The position numbers were made by a program, and so were the translations under genes. A stretch of DNA of 64,000 nt. It comes from Cubamyces lactineus (lineage: Eukaryota; Basidiomycota; Agaricomycetes; Polyporales; Polyporaceae). A model generated the notes under the pieces. It was not told the origin of the DNA. It made no database searches and was given only the letters and a program-made list of their open reading frames with translations. Every line of letters starts with the position of its first letter. The first letter of the stretch is position 1. The stretch is from contig JACDTU010000011.1 of the NCBI GenBank assembly GCA_022376465.1, forward strand, positions 62,001 through 126,000, given 5' to 3'. Shown here in pieces: positions 23,939 through 34,876 of this stretch.

Positions 23939-24099
23939 AGCTACAAGATCTCTCGATTACTTGCCCTAATAATGTTGACTGTGTACTCAATGGAACGGAA
24001 TGTAAAGAATCATGATACAAACCCTTAGCGATACAACAACTGCGTGAGCATGAAACGTACAGATATAAATGGGCTCCCTAGGTACGAGTTTCTCTTCCA

Positions 24100-24905
24100 T
24101 CATGCCGTGTACGGTACAATGTGACACCTAAATTATTGCGTGAGCCGAGCATAAACGATCTGCACCGATCTGCACATACCCTAGGAGACCGCGACCTCCC
24201 CAGCCTCGTCGCGGAATGAATGTTAGACGGAGCCTACCATCGTCGGGTCGCAATACTTCGATGACAACCTCTTGCTATTGTATAACGAGGTCAGTAAACA
24301 GATTGACGAATCCTCGCGAATATGTGAGTACGAACATTCTCTTGGGCAGCGACAAATTCAGCCAAAGGCTGTAGTGATGAAGTCGCAAATGAAGACTTCG
24401 TCAAGGGCCCGAATGATAGTACAAGATCCTCGCGTAGTAATCCCTAGTGAGAATCCTTAAGCAGTTAGCTCTACACACATTTTGTATAACCTACAGCTGT
24501 GGCAGCTGGACTGCCGGGTGCAACGCCGTCGACTCTTGCGAAGGGTTGTAGTGCATTGTCCGAATCATTGTCCGTTCCCGAATTCGTCGCGGATGCTTCT
24601 TGGGGCTGCTGGCCAGGATCATAGACCTCTTGTAGCGCGAGCATGATCTTGTCCATGAGTGCCTTGTGGTCGTTACGCAACTCTATGATCCGCACGCGAG
24701 CATGGCGAATTGCCCAAATATCGATGTCGGCTCGAGGAAAGCCCTCGGGGTCGACGAGAGGGGTGTCCATATTCACTGAGTTGCTCTGCAGGATCGAGAA
24801 TTGCGCTTCCATCTCTGCTTCGATGGCATCTTTGCGTGCCATCAAAGAGCGAACTTGGTCGGCGGATGCAGAGTTGTTCATTCTGGGTGGGAGCGTAAAT
24901 CCCAT
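24100..24905 (-). CDS. NAS2: 26S proteasome assembly chaperone Nas2/PSMD9
   Basis: Exons 24905..24495, 24443..24336, 24274..24180 and 24127..24100 give 213 residues. The N-terminal helical hairpin reads DQVRSLMARKDAIEAEME, GFPRADIDIWAIRHAR and LRNDHKALMDKIM. The PDZ domain follows: PFARVDGVAPGSPAATA, GLLREDLVLSFG, QPLAEFVAAQEN, VVIEVLRPDDGRLRLTFIP and the end GCHIVPYTA. Nas2 binds the Rpt5 tail during assembly of the 19S base. The intron between exons 2 and 3 uses the weak donor GTTCGT. A second in-frame start at 24881 (MNNSASAD) is possible, giving 205 residues. Confidence 0.93.
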
Positions 24906-25441
24906 TGCAGAGGACGCGTCGGTGGTGGTAGTAACTCAGTAAGCGATCGTAGCCTAGCGTGTCCCTGTATGTGTGAGCCTTTATATAGACTTATCGCAGG
25001 CAGATAGACTGAGATAGTCATTCGGGATCAAGCTAACTGATATAATAACATTGCTGTCACGAACGTTATATGAGCGCCGCCCGGCGCTCATGGTGAGTTG
25101 CACACTCACTGGGGCCCTGGCACCGTTATGAAGCAACTCTCGAGCAAGAAACGCGAGGTGAAAGTGGCGGGTACTCAGAGGTTAGCTTCATAGCTTTGTG
25201 GGCCTGAGAGAAACAAGTTGAGCGGTGAGCACCGACTAGTGACAGCTTCTCAATCGCGATTCGGGGGAGTACTCTGACTAGATCAAGGCAACAGTGCAAG
25301 ATTGTAGTTGTGGTAAGCTACAATGAGATTGAATACGACCACAGACGGCATCAAGCGGGTCGTACAACACTCAACACCGAGTCCAAGCACGGGTATAACG
25401 TCGCCACGGCTCGCTCAGAGACAAGGAGAGGAGCGAAAGCA
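24906..25441. other. Intergenic, no feature seen
   Basis: Promoter of the Nas2 gene and 3' region of the next minus-strand gene. Confidence 0.5.
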
Positions 25442-25778
25442 CTAATATGTGGATGAAGCTCCTCGACGACCACCGAACCTGTATTTGTGCCTGCCCGTGC
25501 GCCTCTGACGGCCGCCGAAGCAATTGCAGCAGAGAATGTCGAAGATGATGTCGAAAATGGTGACAATAATCTGGAAGAAACGTATCAACTCGAGGTGAAG
25601 CCGGCAGAATATGAGATTCTTACCGTTACAATGACACTAACAATGATCATGATAATGTCTGCTATGCCAAACACGACTGCGCCGATAGCCGAGGCAATGG
25701 CGGAAACGATAGAACCCTGGAGGAGCAGGGATGAGTACGCAGGTTAACATACGCATGCAATGGACTTGGACACACCAT
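25442..25778 (-). CDS. Small hydrophobic protein with basic tail, 74 residues
   Basis: Model: ATG at 25778..25776 as a three-base first coding exon, then 25716..25624 and 25570..25442. It reads M, then GSIVSAIASAIGAVVFGIAD, then a long hydrophobic run rich in Ile, Val and Thr, then CCNCFGG and a tail of Arg, Lys, His and Gly ending ASSTY. The intron directly after ATG (GTGTGT...CCTCCAG) and the second intron (GTAAGA...CTTCCAG) have good ends. Short proteins of this design, beginning MG and rich in small hydrophobic residues, recur in Agaricomycetes without known function. The Gly after Met could be N-myristoylated, which is inference. A TATA-like box lies about 95 bases upstream. Confidence 0.65.
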
Positions 25779-25870
25779 GATAGACGAGTGGTTCGTGGAT
25801 ATTCTTGCGTGAACCGTGAGGGGTCGTTGAGGAAGTGGAGGATAGGGAGTAGAGCCTGAAGAGGACGAGA

Positions 25871-25877
25871 CTATATA
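25871..25877 (-). promoter_or_regulatory. TATA-like box upstream of the 74-residue protein gene
   Basis: TATATAG on the minus strand, about 95 bases before the ATG at 25778. Position fits a core promoter. Confidence 0.4.
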
Positions 25878-25884
25878 GGGCAGA

Positions 25885-26632
25885 CGGAGGACGATGACGT
25901 GCGGTGTGAGGACTGCGGCTAGGTGCGCAGGATGAGAGGAATGTGCCACACGTGCCAAACGCGTCAACATCTGTCGCATGCGCTAGAGAGGATCGCCCAG
26001 TCCAGGACAGTCCTCCACAGGCCACAGCTTTCCCTCGTCCATCAATGACGTGCCTCGTCGGCTTGTCCACCGAACCGCCGCAACGCTCTCGGTGCCCATG
26101 TACCTACCCTCGTACAAGCGGATCTAGACCGTCTGTTGCATGAGCTTGGCTGTTCTCGGAGTGAGGATGCGACCAGAACTTGTATCTGGGATCATGGTAA
26201 GTTTGGTTAGGAGGGTTGTTGCGTCGAAGAATCAAGTACAAGCCTAACTTGGACGGGGATTGGGCGCTCAGCGTTCAGCGTCCACCGCTATGCACAGGTG
26301 CCTGGAGCAGTGCTCTCGGCTATAACATGAAGGCATTGGCTTGATTTGATGCCTCGCGCTCTGAACCCAAGGTTATCGGGGTGTTTGCCTATGCAGCGAG
26401 AAATGAGGGAGAAGCATTGAAAGAGAATCCACTAGCATTGGCTACTAGGTGAACCGCATCATAGGCGCTTAATTTGATGTTCGCAATTTCCAAATTGAGC
26501 TGCCTTATTGCACAAAGTATATGCATACAATAGATAAATACTGTTAAATACCCCACGCCCGTGGCCAGCGCGCGGTTCGGTCCTGGCGATCGTCGACAGT
26601 CATTACGGCTACTCTGTGCTAGCACCCACGAC
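25885..26632. other. Intergenic between divergent genes
   Basis: Shared upstream region of the minus-strand small protein gene and ALG6. No further element was recognised. Confidence 0.5.
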
Positions 26633-29300
26633 ATGGACGAGTTCACTCAGGGCAGCTACTCTCTGCAGGCTAGGACGCGTATACGGAAGACGTCTTTCAA
26701 CTCCCAAACATCTGCACAGACTGCACCAGTGGACTGGACGCAACGAGCCACTACCCCAGTCCTCAGACATCGACTGTCTACTGCAAGCATTCGTAGCGAC
26801 GTGTGCGTACCTGTCTTGACAATGTGGGACGATCGCTGAACATATGACGTGGAAAAAGGTCAGAAACGGACCGGTCGGAGATCGTTGCGCCTGTTCCACG
26901 CAGACACCATATCCTACAGACGTCCGAGAGTCGACATTGGCTTGGAACGCCTCCATTATCTCCACATTCTCGTCCGGTATCCCCTCTTACACCCCTTGCT
27001 TCATCTCCAACCCGACGCCGATTACATCCCACATTAAGTTTCAGTTCCTTAGGCGTTCAGGATGCTAAGCGTACTGTGTCTGCAAGTCATTCAACAACGT
27101 ACTCCCCGCAGAAAGAGCGGCGGACCGACGACGATGAAGGAATGGCGAAGAGGTTACTACGTTGGATGCATCATGAGAATATGAAGGCATGGGTTCTTCC
27201 GTGCTTGGTCTTGGCATCGCTCTGGGTGAAATGGGCTGTAGGGCTAGGGTCATATTCTGGTCTGCCATCAGTATACTCGTTCCAATCGCACGTTGTTCAC
27301 AGGCAGTTCAGGGCAGGGGACTCCTCCTATGTATGGCGACTACGAGGCACAAAGACACTGGATGGAACTTACCGTCCACCTACCAACGCGACAGTGGTAT
27401 ACCTATGACCTCCAATATTGGGGGTTGGATTACCCTCCATTGACGGCTTATATCTCGTGGATTTGCGGCGTCATGTACGTTATCATTGAGCTCTATGTCA
27501 GGTGATCGCTAACATCATATACAGAGGAGCATGGATCGATCCTACTTGGTTCGCGTTAGATAAATCACGCGGCATTGAAACGTCAGGCAGCAAGGTCTAC
27601 ATGCGATTCACCGTCCTTGCCCTAGACACTATGATATATGTGCCCGCCCTCTACATGTTCACTAAGGTGTGGCAAGGAACTCGATCTTCCCGGCGGCAGG
27701 TGATACCTACTTCAGTCTGACGTCGCTGTCTTCTCACTGATTTTTGAACCTGCGTTCATCCGCGCGGACAGGAAATTGCGCTTGCTACTCTGTTGTTCCA
27801 ACCAGCGCTGCTACTGATCGATTTTGGGCATTTTCAGTACAACTCAGTTATGCTCGGTATGTGAACACCCTTGGGTCCGGTGACCACGGGGGGCTAATGA
27901 ATCTTTACAGGGCTCACCTTACTTTCGGCGAACTTGTACGCCACGGAGCAGGATTTGCTCGGCGCGGTGTGTTTCGTCCTAAGCCTGGGGTTCAAGCAGA
28001 TGGCACTCTATTACGCACCCGCTGTCGGAGCGTATCTCCTCGCCAAATGCCTCTACCTCGGGCCCACAGAAGGGTAAGCCATGATGTACGCGTGTCGTCA
28101 CGAACAATGCTGAGATCCTCAACATAGCACTCGTCTATTCGTTCGCTTGGCCTTGATTACTATAGCTTCGTTCGTCGTGCTCTTCCTCCCATTCCTGCCA
28201 CCGCTAGCCCCGATATCGGGCATCCTCGACCCTATCACTCGCATTTTCCCATTCAACCGCGGTCTGTTCGAGGACAAAGTCGCCAACTTCTGGTGCGCAT
28301 CAAACGTCGTACTCAAATGGAGGTATCTGGCTTCCCAGGGCGTCCTAGTGAAACTATCCGCTGCGTTGACTGCTCTTGGTTTCCTCCCTGCTGTTGCTAC
28401 GCTTCTGTATAGCGCGTACAAGCTCCACAGGCAGGCCGCCCCCCGCGACGCTAAGATTGAGCCTGCCCAACCCACCCCGCTACTGCCATTGCTGCCATAT
28501 GCACTCCTCACCTCATCGTTGTCGTTCTTTCTGTTCTCCTTCCAAGTCCACGAGAAGACGATCTTGGTTCCGCTCCTTCCTATGACCTTGCTTCTGTCGG
28601 GGTCGTCGCCTGATGAACAAACATTTGAGATGGGTATGCTGATGAACAACGTCGCTGTGTTCAGGTATGTCCTTTGCTACACGTCCCGTACTTCCATTTC
28701 GATGTGCTTACCGATGTTCATAGCATGTGGCCACTGCTCAAGAGGGATGGACTTGGTGTGCAATATATCGCCCTGCTTGTCTTCTGGAACAGACTCGTTG
28801 GATACAACCCTTTCAGCCTGACTAGACGATCGTGGCTCCATATTCTCTCATTTGTGAGTCGTTGCATCCTCATCGCTGTACGCAGACTTGACAAATTGTC
28901 GTAGACAATCTACGCGGCCTGCGTTGTGCTTCACGTCGCAGAGTTACTCTTTAGACCTCCCGCACGCCTTCCCGACCTCTTCCCCGTCCTCAACGTCCTT
29001 GTCAGCACCCCAGTATTTGCACTCGTATGGCTTTGGTGCATCAAGCGCGGCGTCGAGGTTAGCTGGGCACTCGGCGGTCTCGGGTCGCGCTCTAGCACGA
29101 AGGCTCCCCAAAGCGTGCCGTCACTGAAGAAACCTCTACCCTTCCCATCGGACAGCCGTTTAGATGCTGTTGCGGGAGACGGTGAGGCATTGAAGGACCC
29201 CGTATCGGGTCTGCGCGGTTCGGGCATGCGTACGATGAGTCTAGGGTTTGCCCAGGGCCGGAGGAGGAAGGTTCGGAGTGGGAGCATGGATATTCACTAG
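26633..29300 (+). CDS. ALG6: ALG6, dolichyl-P-Glc:Man9GlcNAc2-PP-dolichol alpha-1,3-glucosyltransferase
   Basis: Nine exons in phase: 26633..26802, 26859..27259, 27312..27474, 27525..27699, 27772..27856, 27911..28073, 28128..28664, 28724..28853 and 28905..29300, giving 739 residues. A long Ser/Pro-rich cytosolic N-terminus (about 130 residues, longer than in yeast) precedes the first membrane helix. The lumenal signature is [32 protein letters not shown] and [11 protein letters not shown], with the conserved acidic and Tyr/Trp residues of the ALG6/ALG8 family. [16 protein letters not shown] and [18 protein letters not shown] follow. LDYPPLTAY and FQYN point to ALG6 rather than ALG8. It adds the first glucose to the N-glycan precursor in the ER lumen. 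The C-terminal 80 residues are basic and disordered. Confidence 0.95.
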
Positions 29301-29820
29301 GTTGCTGTATATGGTCAAGGGTTTGTCATGCTGGAGACACATATGCGTCCCTTCGTCAAGTTGGTGCATGTCGGTTGGTGTATGAACTTGGAGGATGTAA
29401 ACTATCTACATGGATTATAGAAGCCGGCGGCCGATGCAACCTCGTTCAAGAGCCCGAGCCTTCAAAGCTTCATATTTCGAAATTCATATACCACTCAATT
29501 GCAAGACCGATAGTGCTGGCGGCAGACTGGCCCGGAGAAACTGACGACCGCCTCAGCAAGAGAGGGTCTTTAGCACGCCCGACCTCAAGACATGGGCCGG
29601 CTCCTACAGCAACGCCGGATCATCTTGCTCCTTACCGTCACAAGCTAACAACCGGGAAGATCGCGTTCGTATACTCGAGACCATGCGACCTTGATTGGGT
29701 GAGTGGTCATTTTGTGTGGATTCTCGTACACACATAGTTGATGCCCTCCTCTCCGAGTAGCCAGCTGCAGGGGGACCGCACTAAACACATTATCGCATCG
29801 CAAACACGGATAGCCTCGCG
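29301..29820. other. Intergenic, no feature seen
   Basis: 3' region of ALG6 and promoter of the next gene. Confidence 0.5.
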
Positions 29821-30914
29821 ATGAAGCCTTGTAACGATAACCAGATGCCAGAAGATCGACAAGCAAGACGTAAGAATTTCTGTGGGGCATACCATGCCGC
29901 GGTATCCTCTCTGCGAAACATTGTAGCGTTGAGGCATGTCTCACGAGAGAAGCTACGTGAAGCCGCGCTCGATATTACAATTGTGGCCTTCGGCGTACGG
30001 TCTGTGTCTTCAACATACACACCGTGTACGGAAACTCATATTGGGATAGAACTGGATATTTGTTCGATGCGTTCGCTATTCGCGATAGGCGCATATCGCT
30101 GAAGGATGTTTTCGTTGAATATCTGACGGCTCTGCGAGCGGTGAGTCCTACGAGCCATGTGCAGATCCTTGCTACCATGCATCAAGCCGACACTGCTTGC
30201 TTCTAGGCCAACCAACAATTCTGCGACCTAGTGATTGTGTATGAGCCACACGCGGAGCAACTCTTCGTTGTGAATATACACAAGCTCAGGAATCTCGTCT
30301 CTGCTAACGAGCATCCTCGGTCAGCAACCGGCGCCGATGCTCAACGAAGAGCATCGGTGATATACGTTCTCTTGGATGGCTCCAGCGCACAGGTATGGTA
30401 CATCTTTCCGCGATTCATGCGGAGGGTAGTCGTTGAACCTCCACAGGCTACCGAGGCACCATTAGAGGTGCAGTCGCTTATCCATAAGGTGGCGTCCGAC
30501 TTCGACAATGAGGGAGCGCCGCTGGCGATCTCCTTAGCAAATGTAGAACTTGCTCAGGACATTGGGACCATGGTCGCATTCGCAGCTTGCATTCTAGACT
30601 TTCCGGTGGCATACGTCCCAACCTCTGGCGGCAATACCGCCTATCTTGCCGGCGTCCCTCTGCATGTATACCAATGCGTACTGGTGGTCGACGAGGACGA
30701 AAACGCATCGCAATCTTACGGGCTTCCTCGACGACATACGGCGATCAAATTCTCGTGCCCCCAGCATGTTGCACAAACAAACAGTGGTTTATTGCCAGAG
30801 ACTCTCGTCCACAACCTAAAGACGCGATTGGAGGAACAATTGCAGGCTGCTGGCTTTCCTGGGAGGGTGGTTGTGGAGCACTCGACAGAAACATTAGACA
30901 GGGTAGCGTTGTAG
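29821..30914 (+). CDS. Conserved hypothetical protein, possibly DUF4504 (C1orf74-like)
   Basis: Exons 29821..29999, 30050..30140 and 30207..30914 give 325 residues. It reads LREAALDITIVAFGV, then TGYLFDAFAI, LKDVFVEYLTAL and DLVIVYEPHAEQLFVVNI. The C-terminal half has LAISLANVELAQDIGTM, FPVAYVPTSGG, YLAGVPLHVYQCVL and a closing helix KTRLEEQLQAAGF. The PVAYVP...LAGVPL...YQCVL series resembles my recollection of the C1orf74/DUF4504 family, but this needs a search. The first intron uses the weak donor GTCTGT, yet it is the only way to keep the frame. No signal peptide or membrane helix. Function unknown. Confidence 0.62.
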
Positions 30915-31508
30915 GCAATTTCATATGGACAAGTCTACACAACGCGTTTGTACAGCATGGTTGGGTCATCTATAGCGGCCCGAGGGGTCGTGGTTGGAAT
31001 ACACGGGCGTTGGGTGGCGATGGTGCGCTCGACTGGCGAAAGGCTCACAGATGAACCAACCAATTGTAAACGACGTCACGCGTAGCAGAGACCCCCAGAA
31101 AATGCCAGTCGAGATGTCAGGTTCAGATGTCAATGACGTTAGACTGTTCAATCAGGACCACAACTGGCCAGAGGGTTCAGCACCGAGATTAGGAACCAGG
31201 TGATGCCGATATCGACTAGAGGTGTAATACATGGTGACACAAGCAGGATTCAGAGCACGTAGTCTGGAAGTCTGCAGTTGAAGCAGATGTAGGCCCAGTA
31301 GCTAACAAACTAGCGAGGCATCCACGACCGTGACGGTCAGCGCTGAGCAAGGAGGGCAGCGTGACGTGACATAGTGACGGCTGAGGAGAAGCGGAGTTTG
31401 CCGAGGGCAACTAGGCAGTTGTGGCAAACAAAGTTCAGCCACTCCGCCCTTCCATAGCGCAACGATACTGGTGACCCGGATCGGGAACGACAAACTCAAG
31501 ACTTCAAG
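30915..31508. other. Intergenic, no feature seen
   Basis: Upstream region of the ribosomal protein gene. No clear element recognised. Confidence 0.5.
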
Positions 31509-32418
31509 ATGGGTGCGTATACTGAAACTATGCTCGTACGTTTGACGAGGGAGTGCTGATGCTAGATTTCTCGCAATGCAGTTCGTTACGCCGCCGCCGC
31601 CCTCGCCACCAACCCCGAGAAAAGTGCGTTCAGATGTGACGGAGATGTGGGTTAGATTTTGGGAGGAACTGACGGTGTGTGCGGTATGTTTTCAGCCTCC
31701 CGTGCCCGGGGTGAGTACCTCCGCACGCACTTCAAGAACATGCGCGAGGTTGCGGCTGCCTTGACGGGTTAGTGTATCTGGTTCACGGGGAGAAGGCGCG
31801 GGAAGTGACTGAAGTGTGAAATTGTGCTCAGGCCTCAAGCTCACGAAGGCGTACGCGTACCTCAGCGACGTCAAGGACCACAAGCAGGTCATCCCCTTCC
31901 GCCGCTTCTCTGGCGGTGTTGGTCGTGCCAGCCAGGCCAAGCAGTTCAAGGCAACTCAGGGTACGCTACGGTTTGGGTTAGTGGATGGTACTTGTGCTGA
32001 GACGAAGACACCGTGAAGGTCGCTGGCCCGAGAAGTCCGTCAAGTTCATCCTCCGCCTTCTGAAGAACGCTGAGTCGAACGCGGACGCGAAAAACCTTGA
32101 CGTTGAGGACCTCTACATCAAGAACATCGTTGTCCAGCAGGCTCCCGTATGTCTCTCTCTTGAAATTTCCTTCATTGCCATTCACAGAACTCATATACTA
32201 TACCATTCGCATAGAAAACCCGCCGCCGCACTTACCGTGCGCACGGTCGTATCAACCCCTACCAGGGTCACCCTTGTCACGTCGAGATTATCCTCTCGGC
32301 GTCCGATGCTGAGGTTGAGCGTGCCAAGGACAAGGATGTCGTTGCTGCCTCATCACTCTCTGGCCTCAACAGGCGGCAGGTCGCCCGCAGGCGGATCGAG
32401 GCTGCGCGGACCGCGTAA
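31509..32418 (+). CDS. RPL17: 60S ribosomal protein L17 (uL22 family)
   Basis: Six exons in phase: 31509..31512, 31582..31623, 31696..31767, 31832..31960, 32019..32146 and 32215..32418, giving 192 residues. It reads [78 protein letters not shown] and [20 protein letters not shown]. These are diagnostic of eukaryotic uL22, which lines the exit tunnel of the large subunit. The first coding exon is four bases (ATGG). An intron right after the start codon is common in fungal ribosomal protein genes. Confidence 0.97.
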
Positions 32419-32742
32419 GTTCGCCTTTCGCCTTGAGTGAGGGGAGGCCGGGGTGCGGTGGGTGTGTAGGTGGGAGCCTTGCCATCTGCTTGCGACGCTA
32501 TACGCGAGCGTCGTTGTCTTCATATGTATGCGTATGCCATGTCGCCAAAACGAGAACAGACCACGCGGTACTATACACATGGGTTATGCATCTTCTTTCC
32601 TTCCGGACCTATGTATGTGCTTTCTCGCTAGGCCTGGATTACGGCACGATGAAGTGGGTATCGCAAGAATAATACAAAGCAGTACGATCTCGATAGCGTA
32701 GATATCACAACAGAGTCGGAGGTGGGCGCCTGGAGAAGCAGG
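32419..32742. other. Intergenic between convergent genes
   Basis: 3' regions of RPL17 and the Eaf7 gene. Confidence 0.5.
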
Positions 32743-33681
32743 CTACTTCTTTTTCTTTCTTGTACCACGCGCGGCTGTTGAGCCTCCTCGGCCCCGAGCA
32801 GCGCCCGACCCTCGTCTTGAGCCTTTCGTGCCCTTGCGAGGTTGTTTGGACGCTATTGAGGCAGCTGGAGTTCACTGTGAGCATCGAAGCACTGAGCACG
32901 ACACGAACGGGAGATCAAACCCACCTGGTGAATGTCTCGGGTCCTCCTCGTCCTCAGCATACTCAGTCCCTGCATCGGTTCCAGTCGCTACGCTGTCTCG
33001 TGGGGTGGGAGCCACGCTCTCGTCCCCACTTTCTTGAGTGAGCGCACTGCTGTCGCTGTCCCCACCGACGAGCCCTGCCATATGCTTCAACTTGCTCTTC
33101 CCCTTTCGTCCTCCACGGCCGGGCTTGGTGGCTGCTGCAGGAGATGGTGCGGGGGACGAAGAGGGTAGCGAGGCAGATGCGCGCATGCGGCGCGCAGATA
33201 CAAGCGCGTCAAGTGTTTCGTCCGTTGGTAGAGTATATTCGTGACGGAAGAAGGGGTGCATGGAGAGGTTGTCTGAGGGAGATGGCGAGCGAACAGGTAA
33301 TGGCGGTGTGCTTGGTGGGCTCTGGCCAGGCAAGTCGTATCCATCCGCCTCCTAGGGAAGGTAAGAGTATGGGGTGGACGTTCGAATGCTCATGAACAAT
33401 GTTGGAGGCAATGCAGCCTGATGCAGACAACTCACAATGCTCTCGAGTATATCAAGGTCGTAACAGCTGCGTAGTTTACTCCAGAGGTCGTCGATTGAGA
33501 CGACCTGGCCGGTATCGCGGAGGATGGTGTTGCGCATGGTGAGGACGTGGAAGTGGCGGTGGATGCCGACGGGGCGTGCGCGCATCAGCGAGCGAAAGAA
33601 CGCGATTTCGCCTTCGACAGTATCAAGCCAGCGGGTTGAAGAAGATGAGTTGCCGTCATCCACATCCATCTTGTTCATCAT
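32743..33681 (-). CDS. EAF7: Eaf7 / MRG-binding protein, NuA4 histone acetyltransferase subunit
   Basis: Exons 33681..33436, 33351..32925 and 32864..32743 give 264 residues. The conserved CT20 domain is in the first exon: TVEGEIAFFRSLMRARPVG, HFHVLTMRNTILRDT, SIDDLWSKLRSCYDL. The second exon has YTLPTDETLDALVSARR and then low-complexity Ser/Pro and acidic stretches. The protein ends in a strongly basic Gly/Arg/Lys tail (GTRKKKK). Eaf7/MRGBP links the MRG-domain protein to NuA4. The start used is MMNKMDVDD at 33681. A longer in-frame N-terminus to 33840 exists but is Pro-rich and not family-like. Confidence 0.9.
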
Positions 33682-34808
33682 CGCGAGGTCAGGGAGGGGA
33701 GAGGATAGAGGAGGAAGAGGCAGCAATGGACAGAGCGGTGGCGGGGACAGGCAGTCTGGAAGTCCGCGACCGGCGCGACGGCGCGTGCAGTTGGACGCGT
33801 CGTGAGATCTCAATCGGGGTTCACTGTCCAGCGTCTCCAATCAACTCGCTGTGCAGTGTGCGTTGAACATGCAATCAGCTTAGAGCAACTCGCACTTGGC
33901 ACTCAAGAGCTTCTTCTCCATCCTGAGCACTCGCACTTCAGAAAGCCTAATTTCAACACAGAACAAAATCGTTAAATGCATTGGTATACCCAAGGATATT
34001 GATATCACTATTAGCGCCACCGTCATGGAGGCTGTAGCTACACGTACGGAACGAAAGAGCTTTGCTAACCTGACTCTACACCGCACAGGCCTCATGATGT
34101 GCCAAGGTGTTCTGTGCTCAGAGAGGAAGGCCAAGCATGAAGATATCGCGCAGAAAGGCTCTGTCTAGATGAGTCGGAGGCTACTGAGATCTGAGACGGA
34201 GTCCCGGCCGCCGACTGGCAGGGCCCGTATCTGCTACATAGTACGTACGTCCTTGGAGTATCACGATCTTCCTTCGACCTCATCGATGCTGCAATCCCAT
34301 GGCGGCCCCCAATGACCTTCTCGTGCATCTGTGACACATCGGAGACTTACCTCTATCATACTGACCCCCAATGCAGCATACCAGGGCGGCAGGATCACGC
34401 TGGTAGCTACAGCATCCGATGACTCGGAGCCCAGATAGCCTTTCCACTCCCCCATTTTTGCCGATTTGGCCAGAAGGGAACAAATGGAGTGCTGTACACC
34501 GACTCGCCACCTTTCCCGGCTCAATTGTCGAGGAGTCGGAGGAGAAATCCTCTCACCAATAGTGGGGAAGTCACCCAAAAAGGATTACACGAGCGCAAAG
34601 TGATCCGCCGGCTTGACTTGTGCGAGCTTACTTTTCAAGCTGGACACATATTAACCAGCTTAGCTTAGCTTGCAGCAGCACTATGATCGGCCGGTGTCCA
34701 CCCACCGCTCTGAGATTATCGAAGCTTTCGGCCACGACTGACCGTGCAGCATGTAAGTAGCATGGCGAGAGCACACAATAGTGCACCTCGAAATTGGTTC
34801 GTCAGAAC
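33682..34808. other. 1.1 kb without a supportable gene
   Basis: Divergent promoter region between the Eaf7 gene and the first aldo-keto reductase. Only short mixed frames. Confidence 0.45.
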
Positions 34809-34816
34809 GTATATAT
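34809..34816 (+). promoter_or_regulatory. TATA box of the first aldo-keto reductase gene
   Basis: TATATATA about 60 bases before the ATG at 34877. The paralogue at 44157 has a similar box at a similar distance. Confidence 0.55.
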
Positions 34817-34876
34817 ACTGTCGACACCGATGAGACCCTACAGTCGTTTCACGCTCGCCTTCCTGTGCAATCTACG

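Noticed and set aside
26859..27069. Long first intron of ALG6 ending at GCTAAG (27069)
   Set aside because: A shorter intron 26803..26858 with GTGCGT donor and AAAAAG acceptor keeps the frame and gives a continuous Ser/Pro-rich N-terminus.
31820..32200. Open frames antisense to RPL17 and to other genes
   Set aside because: They are shadows of strongly supported coding exons, produced by codon bias.
32705..32899. Alternative end of the Eaf7 gene using the CACAG acceptor near 32878
   Set aside because: It leads into a frame without the basic Gly/Arg tail. The CTCCAG acceptor a few bases on gives the family-like end in phase.
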